From Anisakis pegreffii (taxonomy: Eukaryota > Nematoda > Chromadorea > Rhabditida > Anisakidae), in the NCBI GenBank assembly GCA_035041965.1, contig JAPYMA010002035.1:50683-114682 (forward strand): a DNA stretch of 64,000 bases, in the 5' to 3' direction. A program made the translations under genes and the position numbers. How positions within the stretch are numbered: position 1 is the first letter of the stretch; each line of letters starts with the position of its first letter. The notes beneath the pieces are model-generated. The model had not been told where the DNA came from, made no database searches, and was given only the letters and a program-made list of their open reading frames with translations. This document shows positions 24,001-37,700 of the stretch, in pieces.

Positions 24001-24921
24001 ATAACATGCGACATTCATAGCATTCACCTGAAACAATTCCAGTTCCTGTATGTGACCATAACTTGTGAGGTCGCCGTTTATCACTAACGCCGATGGCTTC
24101 GAGCGCATCGCTTTAATCAATTTCAGCATAACATCCCTGGTATATCACATCATTTCAGAACAAACCAAAAAATTTTGATCTGTATTGTTGCACATATAAA
24201 TGCATACGTAACTAGCAAAAGAGCAATAAAAATCTAAAGTCAAAGTTGAGAGTGTATTAATTAATGAGCGGTGTATTTCTTGCAAATTGATAATAAATGT
24301 TCTTTTTAGTGATGAAGTGTTACGTTGATAATCGATTCGCGTAAAGTGATTCCTCAGCTAAACATTGTTTGATAATTTTTTTACGTTCATGTTCACCAAT
24401 ATTTCGAGATTTTGCGACTTCTTTCGACATTCCACAATCCTAAATTAACTTCTGTTCTAATGAATACTGTTGCTATTTTCATAAGAAACAAATTATTTCG
24501 AACAAATTTGTAAATGCAACAAAAAATTCAGTTTTTGTTGTGAGAGCCGTTTGCTTGAAATTAATCGTATTCGACATAATACGAAGAAAATGATTATAAG
24601 CATAACGCCTGGATTAGACGGGACCAGTTTTTCATTTCCATCTGACTATGAATATATTTATGCGCTTTTTTATTCTCCAGCTTTTATGCTCATCATTCAT
24701 CGGTGTTGTTTAATTAAGAAACATTGAAGAAGAACCAGTGATAATCCATGCTTGTTACGTATCTCTGCGCTTTTCTGCTTGCAATGAATATTTGACGGAA
24801 CGCACTCAAAATTAAACTGTGGATCACCGATGAATAATAAAATCAATTCTGAACGAGTTGTATTTAATAAACGATTTGTTACATTCACTGATCTGCCTAT
24901 AATTTTTGCATTCATTAACAT
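21061..24921 (-). CDS. Calcineurin-like metallophosphoesterase (CPPED1-like DPQ type)
   Basis: Seven minus-strand exons, all in phase: 24736-24921, 24324-24439, 24028-24136, 22502-22617, 22166-22287, 21537-21753, 21061-21295 (366 residues). The five metallophosphoesterase motifs appear in order: IGDPQ (Asp33, Gln35), INGDLTSYG (Asp123), LGNHDYENN (Asn154, His155, Asp156), INLHHLD (His272/273) and AHNHHMHE (His307, His309). These bind the dinuclear metal centre of PF00149 enzymes. DPQ in place of DxH in motif I is the form seen in CPPED1-type proteins. The exon joining EESLYANRLST to DVMLKLIKAM confirms the 24324-24439 exon. No signal peptide in exon 1; an upstream exon may exist. The substrate cannot be inferred. 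Confidence 0.85.
22853..22881. repeat. Perfect 13-bp inverted repeat (hairpin) in an intron
   Basis: TTTGGACGACGCA, loop CTC, TGCGTCGTCCAAA. It lies in the 1.4-kb intron between phosphoesterase exons 3 and 4. The intron is otherwise without recognised features. Confidence 0.9.
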
Positions 24922-25716
24922 TCATAGTTCTTTGACCATTTTTAAAGGACAGATGTGATTTACCAGAGAGGGCAATCCATTTAGAACAGAAAGATCTACT
25001 ATGGCGAATGAAGAATTGTTCGAATAAATGCGGTTTTTAATGTGCACTCAGTATATTATTGGAAAGTATTTATAACGTGTGAATAAAGTATTGGTATAAA
25101 AGAACACGAAAATATATTACCAAAAAGTATGTATTGTCTTAAAAATAACTGGATGAAAGTGATATCATGAAACAATGATATGAATATAACATACCATATG
25201 GGGTGCGATCATGAACAATAAAATCATTCGTTGTGAAAACGCATAATAATAATGAGCAGAACAATAGATAACGATTGATAGCAAATAAAGAAACGTGCAT
25301 AATAAAGACGAAGTGTCAGATACAGTAGTGATAAGAATTGATGGATAGCATTAAAGCAGATGCATACACCAGACACCGACTAATACACTGGATACAGTGA
25401 AAGCATTGACAAGAGATTATTGCTTGTTATTAATATTTATACGTCGACGATGAGCATCTCAAGTTTCATTGTTGATGATAATAATAACAGACTTTTGTTT
25501 ATAATTTTTTACAAAAGCGATTCATTCACTTCAATCATTTAATTGTCGTATCATATTAATGAGTTTTCAAGTGACGATATACACAGACATATATTCAACA
25601 ATAATATCTTTGCAGAATGAGACATTTTTCGCACATCGGCAGCAAGAAATGGTGATGATAGTAATAACAGTGGTATTGGTCGAATAACTATGCGAGTTGT
25701 AATGAAAAAAAACAAA

Positions 25717-26712
25717 TCAGAAGCAGAAGAACCAAATGCACCGATTTTTCGGTTTTTGTGTAGGCAATAAATCCCTTCGTTTCGTTAGATTGTTCTCTGT
25801 TTGCGAAATAACTAGACCAGCGTTTAGAAGGTCGTCGTCACTAATGAAGTAATACTCATAAACTGCTTTCAACTGAATCGCCAAATCATTTATGAACGCT
25901 CGCATATTGTCGATTTTTATTATTTCCATTTGATTTCTTCCATATAACTGATAATCAGTTTTGATGTCATCCGTCGATAAATCATTCCTATCGAAGCCCA
26001 TCAAACGTTCTTCGAACTTCAATAAACGATATCTAATCGACGGTAATTCAATCCAGTATTTTAATGCGTTATGTTCATTTTGTTCGCGTTCACTTGTCAC
26101 ACCATCATAACGCAATTTCAACTCTCTTAAAGCACTTTCTGCTTCATCGACGGTTATTGTGAAGTTTTGTATATGATCGTACAACTGCAAATGTGTATTA
26201 TTCATTTAGATATGAATCATTTCATATCTTTATTCACAAAATCTCGATAATAGATACCTCTTCAATGTCCAACTTGAGTGCGTGAATATCTGTCTGTGGC
26301 TTTTCCCAAACATTCGCAGCAATTTCCTTCAAATGCTCATCCATTTCTTCAACAGCAATGAAACCCTGAATTTTAACGAGTTACTGAACTGTACAAGAAA
26401 TAATATACTACACACACAAAACGATTCACCTCTCTTCGATCTCGATCTATCAAATCACCGACTTTTTCGTTACCATTCTCATCTTCGTTCAATTCATAGC
26501 GTTGCTGTTCGTCACAAATAAAACAAGGGAACTGAAAAGTATATTAATGATGACAACAACATTAATAATGGCAGTTTATGTCAATGAAAAACAAATTAAT
26601 CGCTGACCAATTCCAAAGGTTTCGATCGCTGACTGACTGTATTTTGAACGGTTGGATGAGAAGCGACGATAAAAGAAAACAGTGCAATGATAATGAAAGC
26701 AGTACACTTCAT
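25717..26712 (-). CDS. Secreted helical protein, paralogue 2 of a pair (unknown family)
   Basis: Four in-phase minus-strand exons: 26608-26712, 26430-26531, 26258-26365, 25717-26184 (260 residues). Exon 1 is a clear signal peptide, MKCTAFIIIALFSFIVAS, followed by HPTVQNT. Exon 2 is acidic (ELNEDENGNEKVGD) with CFIC. Exon 3 reads VEEMDEHLKEIAANVWEK and aligns with exon 3 of the plus-strand paralogue. Exon 4 contains ALRELKLRYDGVTSERE and ALKYWIELPSIRYRLLKF, matching ALRHWLHIPGLMRRIKMI there. The C-terminus (KPKNRCIWFFCF) is hydrophobic and unlike the basic tail of paralogue 1. Intron 1 phase differs (0 here, 1 there). No recognised domain; function unknown. Confidence 0.72.
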
Positions 26713-27872
26713 CTCAGTTGTTCTATTCAACGCAACAATAAAAGAAACCGATCAAGCGCTCATCAACGAGTCAACAATAAACTGATGAATATGACCTAGC
26801 TTGTCTATATATGTGTAGATCAGCAAAGAACAAGGTTAAAGGGTATTATTAGAAACAGTAATTATACGTTACGTTTGTTGTATTCAACGAACGATAAAAT
26901 CACTCAGGGAATGATGCTTAGAATACTGATGATGCAATCAAACGATAATGAATAATCACACTGCCTAATCTCCTTCTAAACTTTTTCATCTCTAATACTC
27001 ATTTGCATGCTATTATCCACTTTTTGGTAATGCTCGCCCATTCTTTTTCTTGTCACTATATTGCCGGCCGGCATCGTAATTTTTTTTTTGCTACGAACAA
27101 GTTTTTCTTTTTGATGCTCAATGTATTTAAAGTTTGAAATCATAAACAAAAAATTCTGTAACTGTTACATTCAGAAACAAATGTTCACTAGTGAAAGCTG
27201 TAGGTGCTATAGTAGTGAACCCAGATTTATTCTTCGACTTGTACTTGGCTCTTCCCAGTCTCAGGCGAATACTCACTGGCTTATAAAGGGCTAAAATATA
27301 ACCATATGTATTGTTACACTCGTACAAAGCTTACAGGTTATCCTAACATATACAACTTATGTTTGACCCTCTCTCTGGTATAAGGATTCACTTCTTTCAT
27401 AAAATTTTTCAAGCAGTTTAACTGAACAAACCATCGAACGGTCCGAACAAAAACTTTATTGCATTCCAAATTGGGTGTATGTCAAAATGAAAGTCACTGA
27501 TAGGATTAACTTAGACCTTCAAACATGCACGAAATCAATAGATGAACGCATATAATCCAATACACAATGCAAAATAATCACTAAAACATTAATAAATAAA
27601 CCAGAATTTATTATTTGCTGAAAATACACCTATAATACACACATAAAACCTGATGTCGAGGCACTTTAAGACGAATGAAATAAAATAAAAGTCAAATGAT
27701 CACAAACGCATCACAAATTACTCATTATCACTGCTAATCGATCGTTAGTGGCGAATATTAACGCAGTCATAAACACTACCACTGGTGCATTTCAAAATAA
27801 TAAACAGAACATATCCTTCTAAGGCAAGAAATAACAAATAATGGCAGTCAAAATAACAGAAAAAAATAACGA
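26713..27872. other. Intergenic, no gene seen
   Basis: AT-rich sequence between divergent-side flanks of the secreted-protein gene and the 3' end of the p24 gene. A poly-T run with CCGGCCGGC just before it lies at about 27064-27089. No coding exon or RNA gene recognised. Confidence 0.4.
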
Positions 27873-29266
27873 TTAATCATTCAAACGTCCCTTTCTCAAG
27901 AAACGTCCCATTTTTGACTCGTCTTCAAACAAACAACGTACCATATAGACCTGAAATGAAATAGCTACGTCAAAGTCAGAGAACAATTCATTTGAATGAC
28001 CAACAACTAATTTTACTCTAAAATCATTTAAATCACTCTTCTTCTCCAGCACAGACTAAAGCCCCGTTGCACAACAGTGATTAAACGAACCTGTACAAGA
28101 AGTGCAACCACCATGACTGATAAATGAACCATACTCCAAAAATTTATCATTTCAAAACTCGTTTCTAAAGCTTTGCGGTCTGATAATTCCAGACTTGCGT
28201 ACTGCCTTTGAATACGCTCCACTTTATTTAAATTATCTTTCACGCTTACTGTGACATTCTAAAATTATTGTCAATAACAACAGTAACTATTATTTATCTG
28301 ATAATAATAACAATATTAGTAATAATAACAAATAATAATAGTAAACAATAATACTGAAATGACAACAACAATAGAAAAAGCCAGTAATTAATACAAAATT
28401 TACCTGAAAATGCTCCAAACGTGTATCAAGCGTACGCAATACCTCATCAGCAACGCTGAATTTCTCATCAAATCCACCCAAAAATTGTCCAGATTCATCC
28501 ATCAAAAAGAATTCAAAGAAAACACGTTTCTCAGATTGAATACTGAACGTATTATCGAAACAAAACGTATAATCACCATATCCATTTTGAGGTTCTTTTA
28601 ATTCCACACTAAAATTTCATTATACTATTAATATTACTGATATCTGTGAAGAAATCATATCTTATTAATAAAAATCGACTTACCGATGCATAGCGTCATT
28701 ACTTCTAACATCAATCAAAATCCGACTTCCTTTCGGTGATAGAACATAAAAGGTTATATCAGAATCACCACCACCAATAACCTATAATTACAGCACTTTA
28801 AGTGAATAAACAACATATCACTGCTATTTTTGATGTTTTAGTAATATCCCCAAAAATTATTATTCTCATATCTAACGGTGGCGTACGCAGAAAATATTCT
28901 TTTCGTTGAAATACGAAACAGTAAACAATTTCACTCGAACAAAGGTAGCGGTTAAAAAGCGCGCAAGCATCAACGAAAGCTTTCATTTTGCGGATCTCAA
29001 GGAGGTGGATTTACCACCCTCCATGCGCATGCCACTGATTACCACACTAAATTGATCGGATGAATACTTCAACTAACTTGATAATCTAACTCGAAGAATG
29101 CGTATTTCGGTTTATCAATAGGATGACTGTAACATTCGGTTTTGCCTGGAGGGATGATGACAGTGAATGAAAACTCATCAGCATGACAAATATCCATAAT
29201 AATGATAATATTAATTAGATATAATAATATAAAATTGCGGACAATTCTTGAAATGCATAAATCCAT
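27873..29266 (-). CDS. p24/TMED (emp24/gp25L) cargo receptor
   Basis: Type I membrane protein of COPI/COPII vesicles that cycles between ER and Golgi and helps select cargo. Five in-phase exons: 29078-29266, 28684-28781, 28404-28608, 28091-28258, 27873-27950 (245 residues). Signal peptide about 1-29 (MDLCISRIVRNFILLYLI...). GOLD domain with the disulfide pair Cys45 (KTECYSHP) and Cys112 (GDYTFCFDN), plus SEKRVFFEFF. Coiled-coil region KDNLNKVERIQRQYASLE. Transmembrane helix about 205-224 (WSMVHLSVMVVALLVQVY). Short tail CLFEDESKMGRFLRKGRLND. The MVHLSVMV/VQVY...LFE end is closest to the gamma (TMED1/5-like) subfamily. Length is typical. Confidence 0.93.
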
Positions 29267-31910
29267 GGCTTGATTGATAATCCCGATGAATATATTGATA
29301 GTAATGATCCGTAATCTGTAGTTAAAGCAGCAATCAGAAAACACCTTGTGTGCGTGAGTTTAGCGCTTTTCTCGTTTTACTTAAGCTTAAACGTAACTAT
29401 CCAAGAGTCCGCCGTTGCAAGAACTGCTTTCTGACAGTCACGTTACGAAAGAGAAAACCCTCGAAGAAGCCTATTTCGCACAATTGAAATTTTGGCAACC
29501 ATTTTTTGATTAAGCTCAACTCTAAGTCAGGCTCAGACCTACCTCTGAGCCGAAGCTACCCCGAATATCTGCGACTATAACCATATGACCTGCTGGATCG
29601 GTGACTACAGGATTATCGTAATGATCATCACTAACACGCAACCTACCCTTGAACTCATTCAAAGTACTCGCCTGAAATGTTCCCGATAAACCCTCATTCG
29701 CCTGAATCAAAATCCGAACTAAGTCAGACCAAAAAATACCAAAGACCAAGTGCATGTCTCATGTGAACTTGACGGGTTGTTGTAATCACAGCAGTAGCAA
29801 TAAGATTGCGAGGTGAATCTTCGAAAAATCGCTCGTTGAGAGTGCACAGTGTAGTTGGTGCATCGCACCACCACACATACTCAGACTTTAACCAATATTA
29901 CCCAAATTTGGACGATGTGATCAGCAGGGTTGAATAAGGTGAGGCGTAACAGAATAAATGTTCACATCTTATTATTACGTCGCAATTACGGTCGCAACCA
30001 TAATCAATTCTTTCACTCTCAGCACTCCTTAAACGGTGACGCCAGCAATCCGTATAAAAAACGACAATCTCTAAAAGCTGCCCTCTTTACCTGCCTGGAT
30101 TCTACGCCGTTTCGCTTAAATTAGCTGCTCGGTGTAAACTTAGAGATTTAGACCTCAGTTTACCGATAGGTCTACACTTATGCTTCCTCACAACTTTAGG
30201 GATGTCATTCTATGCCTGTGATGAATTGAGGTGAATGCCCATTAGAGGTTACCTCAAAGGCGAGCAGGTAGCCAAAGGAAAGTGCATAAACGAGCAGATG
30301 CAGCAACAACTAAAGTCATCTTTCGGCTTCATGAAAATGACTTTACATGAAACCGTTTTCATTCTCGGTCAATAGCTGTCAGCAGATAATCAATAAAAAC
30401 TCATATTCCCATTCTTCAATTCGCTAATTATAGCCAAACAAAGCATTTTGCGAAATTATTGAATGAGAATGAGAATTGAAATAACAAAAACAACAATAAA
30501 CGGCTTTATTCATTCATTAATCGATTTTTGCATAATGATGGTGATCATTCACAGTTAACACTTAATTACAATTTACAAAATGGATAACATCAAAAAATTC
30601 GTAATGGCATTTCAGCACTTTGAAAAAATTAAACAAATTATGGTAGTAATCATCATATCAGCTCTATATAAACATAGTAATAAAGCATAAAGCTGTCGGA
30701 ATGATACTACTAGAATCAATCACATTTCTAATTCTGAGAAGAAACAGTTCAACGATGATAACCAATGAAGGAATGTTCAGCAGTTTTGCAGGACCATTCG
30801 AATTTGAAAATGATACAGAAACGAAGAACAAACTCGATTACAAACTATTCGCGAAAAGAATTTAAGCTATAATGATTAAAACAATGGCATTAACGTGAAT
30901 AAAAGTGCAGACGATATTCACTGAACGATATGATGATTGAATGATAATGCTAAAAACAACGTAACAACGTAATATACAAGTTGTTTTGCAATCTGAAGAA
31001 TCGAATAGTGAAACTGCAACAATCAAAAAACAACACAATACAAATAGGCATTTAGAGAAGTTTAATTATCCACGAAACAAGAAAAGACCTGTCATCCATT
31101 CAAAAAATTCTTGAGAAAAGATCACACCGAAACTTGAACCGTTATTAAAAATGTGCTTCCGGAAGTAGGCATTCACATTTAATCATATATTACGAAAAAA
31201 CATATAAATAAATAACGAAAATTTGGGATATGAAATATTTGAGATACGATCGATAAAATACAACAATCACAAACACCATCACCAGCAGCAACACAAATAC
31301 GTATGTATGTTACAAGTCACCAGTTCAAAGATTATACAAATGCTTGATCAAACAGCCAATCGTCAATCGATCAATAAACTGATTAAACACAAGTTATTAT
31401 TTACAAAAAGAAAAAAAACAGCTATGAGATTGTTTCGGTGCGAATGATGATAAAAAGCGAAATAAAGCTGAACAACAAATTGACTGACGAAGGCATTATT
31501 TAAAATACCTAAAATTGCAATTAGAAACGAAGTGATGCCTTGTAAAAAATTCACTCGCCTTCAAAAAAGCAAAACTCATTTAAAATGAATAGATGAACAA
31601 ACGCACTACGAACAGATGCATATGAAAATTGTCGATAAGAGAGGAGAAGCTCGATGAAACATATTAATATCATCACGGTGTTGATGGAGCCGACGTCTGA
31701 GTTTGCGCATCATTCCCAGACTTATTTGATGTGAATAAATGTCTCCTGCGCCATGCATAGCCTAACTATAATTCAAACATAATAATTAATCGGTGAGCAA
31801 AATGACCAACTGATAGATCAATATTTGAATAAAACAATTTCCTAGTACTTGGAATACGATACCAATAATAATGGCAATAACAATAGATATAATAATAACA
31901 ACCGACAAAA
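29267..31910. other. Intergenic, no confident gene
   Basis: On minus, 29522-29755 is open (EFKGRLRVSDDHYDNPVV, VIVADIRGSFGSEVG), with no family recognised and no clear splice sites. The 30.4-31.6 kb part is strongly AT-rich and without coding signal. Confidence 0.35.
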
Positions 31911-34900
31911 TCAATGAAAATAATCAACCTTTTTCAAAAGACCAGCAATTTTCTGCAATTCAGAATGCATTTGTTTGGAGTATTCGACGCAATCCCACAT
32001 CATTCTAGCCAGGTCACAATCATCTCTGGTGTCCATTGCTATGTCTTTGAACAACGGTGCTGATAAACGAAAGTATGGCACTGAATGAGAATGACACCAC
32101 GAGCGGGCACGATCCACTGGAGCACCTTCAGTTGCGGTCACCTCAATTCGATTTTATTCTTATATACCACCATCACTATACTAATAATAAACAACATACT
32201 TGATCAACAAGTATAACACCAAGATTTTTGATTGCAACAGCTGATGAATACGGATTCGATGAAATTTCCAAATTAGCCGTTTCCATAGAAATGGTTGGTA
32301 TTGCTCCAGTACCAACACTCAGCACACATCCCACTTCAATTGGATCATCGTTTGAATTGCTCTGCAACAACAACAAACAATGACTTTTATGAATACCACA
32401 AACGAAGAAAGCTACCAACCAGATAATGCTTTGTGGAATTCCAAAAGACAAGATCCGAGATCAAATCCAAAGTTGGATTATTCGATATGATACCACCATC
32501 GATGTATTTATTATCGACCGAACTGAAGTAGGTCGGTGCAGCTGTTGTACGACGCAATGCTTTCCATAAGAGTGTTTCTGAAATGTTTCATTACTAATTT
32601 AATCATTCACTTTCAAAACAAAAACATTTCAAATGAAAGCAGCATATCACTTCAAAAACACTAATAATGAGAGCGAAAATCTACAAATGAACCAATCAAC
32701 TAATCGACAATAACACTCTCTTTGTCACAAGAGCTGACGATTAACTCACCCTTTGGATCACTATATCCCAACTGATCGTTCATTTCAATTGAGATCGGCA
32801 ATCGATAATTACGCATCAATTCCAATTTAACTGGAAAGCAATCAGCACGTACCGTTGTGAACATCATTCTAAATTTATCATCTATTCAAAGTGTCATTTC
32901 CATTATTATCATCATAATTAATTTCACAAATCGAACCTCGGCCACTGAATATCATCAAGTGTCGTATCTGCACCAACTTCTTTTTGCATAAACCCTTCCA
33001 GTAATGATGAATTATACGGTCTCGTCCACCCATCGAATATGATATCTTTTAATCGCAAATAGACTTGCTGGCATTCACGTAAGGTCCTACCTTCAATTAT
33101 CCATAAATAACACGATCATTCATGATCATAATAACAAAAGGTGATTAATCCTTGCCTAACAGTCAGCACAATCTTACACTCTCATCATACGGTATGAATC
33201 TCAGTCGTTGCTGCATAAAATGGATAATATTCCGCATCTACTAACTGCTCCTGTCATGTTCTAATTGCGCTCATATCAAATGTCATTATTCGGCACTGGG
33301 TATTAGTCAAGTACTGGTGTACGTTCATTCTGTACTGTTTGTTTGAAACGTCTGGAATGAATAGTATTTGGTGTCAAAAGATTGTTTGAGACATGCTCAT
33401 GAAATCTTGCAATTAATGTGTTTATGAGAAGAGGTCAGATCGCATACTACACCACTTTCAAGCTGAGGCTTACCGCTGCCTTCAACTGAGGCTCACCACG
33501 GGTCTTAGTCTGAGACTAACCCTGATGCTGATATCCATTCTCAGTTCACACTGAAGTTTGACGAGTCTGACGCTCATCCAGAGTAACTTTTGGCACTGTC
33601 CCCCTTTCATAAACACCTTCACTACAAGATTACATGGCATCAATTCACTAAAAAAAGGTGACATTCCAGATTTTTCACCAGTATCACGCAAAGCCACAGT
33701 GCACCACACACACACTGACAAATAAACGATTTGCGCATGATAGTTATAAATAATTTGAAATATTATCTTATCTTCTAAGTAATATGAACACCCTAAACCA
33801 ATGGTTATCAACTTTTTTGCCCCTCATCCCCCCCCCGAAAATTTTAAGATGCCCTCGCACCCTCTACAACAATAGTTTATTTAAGAATGGAACGCAACCG
33901 GAATTATTTTTAAAATATTAACACGAAATTTGAACAGCATTGACATGAGGTATGTCCTCGCCTCCACGCCCTCTCATCACACCCACTCTATTTATGCTAT
34001 ATAACTTTTAGAATAATACAAGTATAGGTATATAACGAATGATAAAAATTAGACAACCGATCAATGCACAGAAATAAAATGATAAATGAGAATAGAAACC
34101 TTGTGCAAGTCCTGCCACAATGATACCTCCAGTGGACGTACCAGCGACCATATCAAAATATGGAAATATTGGTTCACCCATTACTTTTTCTAAGTCTATC
34201 AACATCTATAAATTTTCACAACAATATGAAAAAAGATGGAAAAAAACAAATGCAATGATGTGACAATAATAATATCAGGTACTTGTGACAATCATAATTT
34301 CATAATCAGATACTATTGAAGTGATAATGGAGATCGAGATACAATAAGTAAATATGACATCAACAACCCTAACAATCACCGCTATAACATAAACAGATTA
34401 AATGAAAAAATGAATGAAATGTACCTGAATGATAACCAAACCCCTTATACCACCACCATCCAATGATAACAAATTGACAAGGTTTGGTGTCTGTTTTGCC
34501 TTCGTCATTGCTTCTAACTTTTTCAACATTTCATCATAGCAGTACTAAATAAATAAATTGAAATTGAATAACCGAGCTGAAATAAATAAATTCTAATTGA
34601 AATAAATAATGAACCTTTTGTTTAAAATCTCGAATGAGATTCGTTGAGTTTGACTGTTCACAATGTTCGAGATCAGTAATGAACGTTGAACTGGCCGACC
34701 GACTAGTAGTACTGCTTGAATGGAGCACATTCAAATTGGTATACGCATCCGCAGACTCGATACCCCACCAGGAGGCATCCTTAATCTCGTCCAATCTCTT
34801 CATATTCACACATCCAGAAACACATCCGCTTTTCGTGGTTATATCACAACGAAGCGCACCGCAAATCGCAAGGCTTTTCAATAAATCCCATCTGTAATCA

Positions 34901-37700
34901 TTCTTGTTTTTCCTCAATCAAACATATCATTATAGACAGAGAAAAGAGCAGAACAAACTGTTGTAATTTAGCAGCTAGATGCCTCGGCGTATCACCATGT
35001 TTATTCTTCACATTTGGATTTGCACCAAGACAAAGTAGAAGACGAGTCATTTGAAGATCCTTCCTTGAAACAGCCAAATGTAGCGCCGTATCACCACTTC
35101 GATCAGCAATATTCAAGTCACAATTATATGATGATAATGTCATCACAAGACCTCAAATTTATCATAATATTAGTAGTCCTTTTTACTACGAACTAATGAT
35201 AGCGATAATAAGAATAAAAAATGGAACGAACCAATATCGCCCTTATTAACATACAAATGAATCGGTGCTTGACCAGCATTATTAAGTGCATTCAAATTCA
35301 ATTCCTTATGTTTCAACGATAGTAAACCCATCAAAGGTGTCTTGAATTGCGCTGCATGCAGAACCGTATTTCCAGTGGTACGATCTTTTTCATGTAAGAG
35401 ATTCGGCGACGCTTCCAGTAGAGTGCGAATCACTCTGAAAACGAAGTAATTGAACTAACCAGGTAGATAAGGATGGCAAAATCTAACTCACTCTATGGAT
35501 TTGCCTTTACTTTGCATAGCTTCAAAGAGAGGTGATCGACCAGCGACCAAAATGTTAACTTCAGCCCCTCGCGAGATAAGAGACGACACACATCTTGGAT
35601 TCGCATTACGGATTGCCAATAAAATTGGTGTGTAACCATCATGATTAACTGTGTTCAACAGATTATGTGTTGTTTCAAATTCCCACAATAACTTAAATTA
35701 TCGACGATTATTCGGTTACTATTACAAGCATTCATTTTCACATTGATTCAATCATTTATGAGGATGACACTTCGAGAATAACTAAGCAGTAATAACTAAT
35801 ACATCGAGCATGTGGACAGAAGCAAGTGCCGCATAATGCATAGCATTATTGCCGTTGATATCGCAAATCGAAGGATCCACACCTAACTCGAACAATCGTC
35901 GTACGATTTCACTACGATGCATTTCGATGGCTAACATCAACGGATAACATCCTTCCGGTTGCGCTGCCACGTGCAACATTCTTAAATAGTCATGTAATGA
36001 GTGATTATTCATAGGCACACAATCAAGCAACAATATAATTACACACATATTAAAATAATCATTATTGCTCCCAGTTATCTTGCTTGTCCTCGTTACATTC
36101 TCTTCTGCTCCACAAATAGTTTCTTGCATAAAAAAATCCAGTCGATTGGTTGCTATTGCTATCGGTACAATCAACCAAAGTGGATGTGTTCGTAATGCAT
36201 TTACCAACTCACGTACCAGTTTACGATTGTCTTTACCAATATCTCAAGCACACACCATTATCATTAAATAATCACTGAGTAGATATAAACAAAAACTTGC
36301 CAATAAAACTGACCAAGTAACATGAAAAGTGTTTCACAATCACAGCATCGATTATACAAATCAACTGCTTCTTGAATATCATGTGAACGAAATATGCTCA
36401 ATGTTACTTTTGTTGAATCTTCATTATCATTGTTATTATTGGTGACTGTATTCGTAAAGATAACATGAAATAATGGTGATGCAGGCTGATTTTTAAGAGT
36501 GCCTTGTACTACACTCAAACCTCTTTTCTTTCCATTCACAGGAAATACAAAATTGTGCGCTGGCAATAATTCACTTGGGAATAGAACAACCTGCAAAATT
36601 TTACTCTTTACTTCACTCAATACTATTCATTCGAAAATAATGCAACTGATATCTGAAATAACACTGAAAAAAATAAAGTAACACATTATTTTCGAATGAA
36701 CAAACGAAAATATTCACACCTCATAAACATCCGACGGAATCCAATAATCTTCACCGAAAACACGCTCACGCGCACTTGACCAGAGCTCACCTAGTTTATG
36801 TGAGACTTGTGCTAATGAAAATAAACTGCAATTTTATTTGGTTAACGCACGAAAATAAATACAATCAACCACTGTGTAATTAATGAATTCTTCGCACATA
36901 TTCATACGATCAACGAAAATAAACCTTGGCCTCTGAGAAGTTTTTGATGTGCTCGGAGATGGAGGTGGCGTTCTAGACTCTTCTTCGTCTTCATCAACGT
37001 TTAACTTATCATTCATCACAATCGTTCCACTCTCACTGCTACTACTACTTTCATTATTATCATCACCAGTGGTCTCACTCAGCTTACCATCGAAACGCTT
37101 TTTATTGCTATCGTTACTGGAGTAGGATGATGTAGAAGGAGATAAGGGTGAATGGTAGGGAGTGTCTGATAGACTGCAAGATGAGAGGGTTCCTTGTCGA
37201 CCGACTGACATCGCAATATTCAGATTCACACTTCTATCATTATCTTGATGAATGTCCATTTGCAAAGCAGCAAGCGGATTATGTCGCTGATCAACATGCA
37301 GTTCATTCGGTTTTGTGTGATCAGTTTGATTGTCTAGCGAAGTAGAAGTATTTGAAACGCAATTCGAAGTTCTTGCATTAATCGTTGTGGTTTTCTGGTG
37401 TGCTGATAGTGAGGAATCATTATTTTGAAATTTATTACTTTTTGAGAGTTTAGCAGGAAATGAAGGGGAGGGACCAGGAATACAAGATGAGACAGAAGAA
37501 GAAGGGAAGGAAGACGGTAGAGATAGTGATGATGTTATAGCTCTGGGTGGTGCTGCATCTGGTGACAGTGAAGTCCAAGAAGGCAACGATTCAGTAGATC
37601 GTAACGAATTTGTGGCGGTGTGATGATCAACAGATGGTATGCTGATTGTTGCATCATTCAACAACGATTCCACATTCAATGTTTGTTGTTTCATAGCCAT
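31911..37700 (-). CDS. PLA2G6: Calcium-independent phospholipase A2, group VI type (ankyrin + patatin)
   Basis: Releases fatty acid from membrane phospholipids; roles in membrane remodelling and mitochondria. Fifteen in-phase exons: 36925-37700, 36720-36825, 36314-36590, 35803-36242, 35492-35691, 35232-35434, 34959-35151, 34615-34891, 34425-34544, 34100-34205, 32937-33090, 32750-32868, 32420-32577, 32200-32361, 31911-32141 (1173 residues). Order: Ser/Pro-rich disordered N-terminus (about 1-258), ankyrin repeats (for example [54 protein letters not shown]), then the patatin domain. That domain has the oxyanion motif DGGGIRG (853-859), nucleophile elbow GTSTG with Ser888, and catalytic Asp1017 in DGG. 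The C-terminal AVDR-like [18 protein letters not shown] fits. The extension explains the length against about 800 in mammals. The ATG immediately follows a splice acceptor. Confidence 0.93.
33090..34099. other. 1-kb intron with repeat-like sequence
   Basis: Intron of the phospholipase gene. At about 33797-33838, GGTTATCAACTTTTTTGCCCC followed by a C run resembles the start of some hAT-derived repeats, with a second CCCTC-rich stretch ending near 33985. No target duplication could be found. Confidence 0.3.

Noticed and set aside
23705..24014. Overlapping minus ORFs containing CFCCNKSLGKRHSFTH
   Set aside because: Lies in the phosphoesterase intron 3 region; Cys spacing fits no ribosomal or zinc-finger family convincingly and no splice sites support it.
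24324..24439. Charged stretch MSKEVAKSRNIGEHERKK taken at first as a transposase helix-turn-helix fragment
   Set aside because: It is flanked by correct splice sites and is the only segment that closes phase between phosphoesterase exons 1 and 3; it ends in YANRLST as expected there.
36065..36271. Plus ORFs across 36.0-36.3 kb and 37.1-37.8 kb
   Set aside because: Shadows of the PLA2G6 exons on the minus strand.
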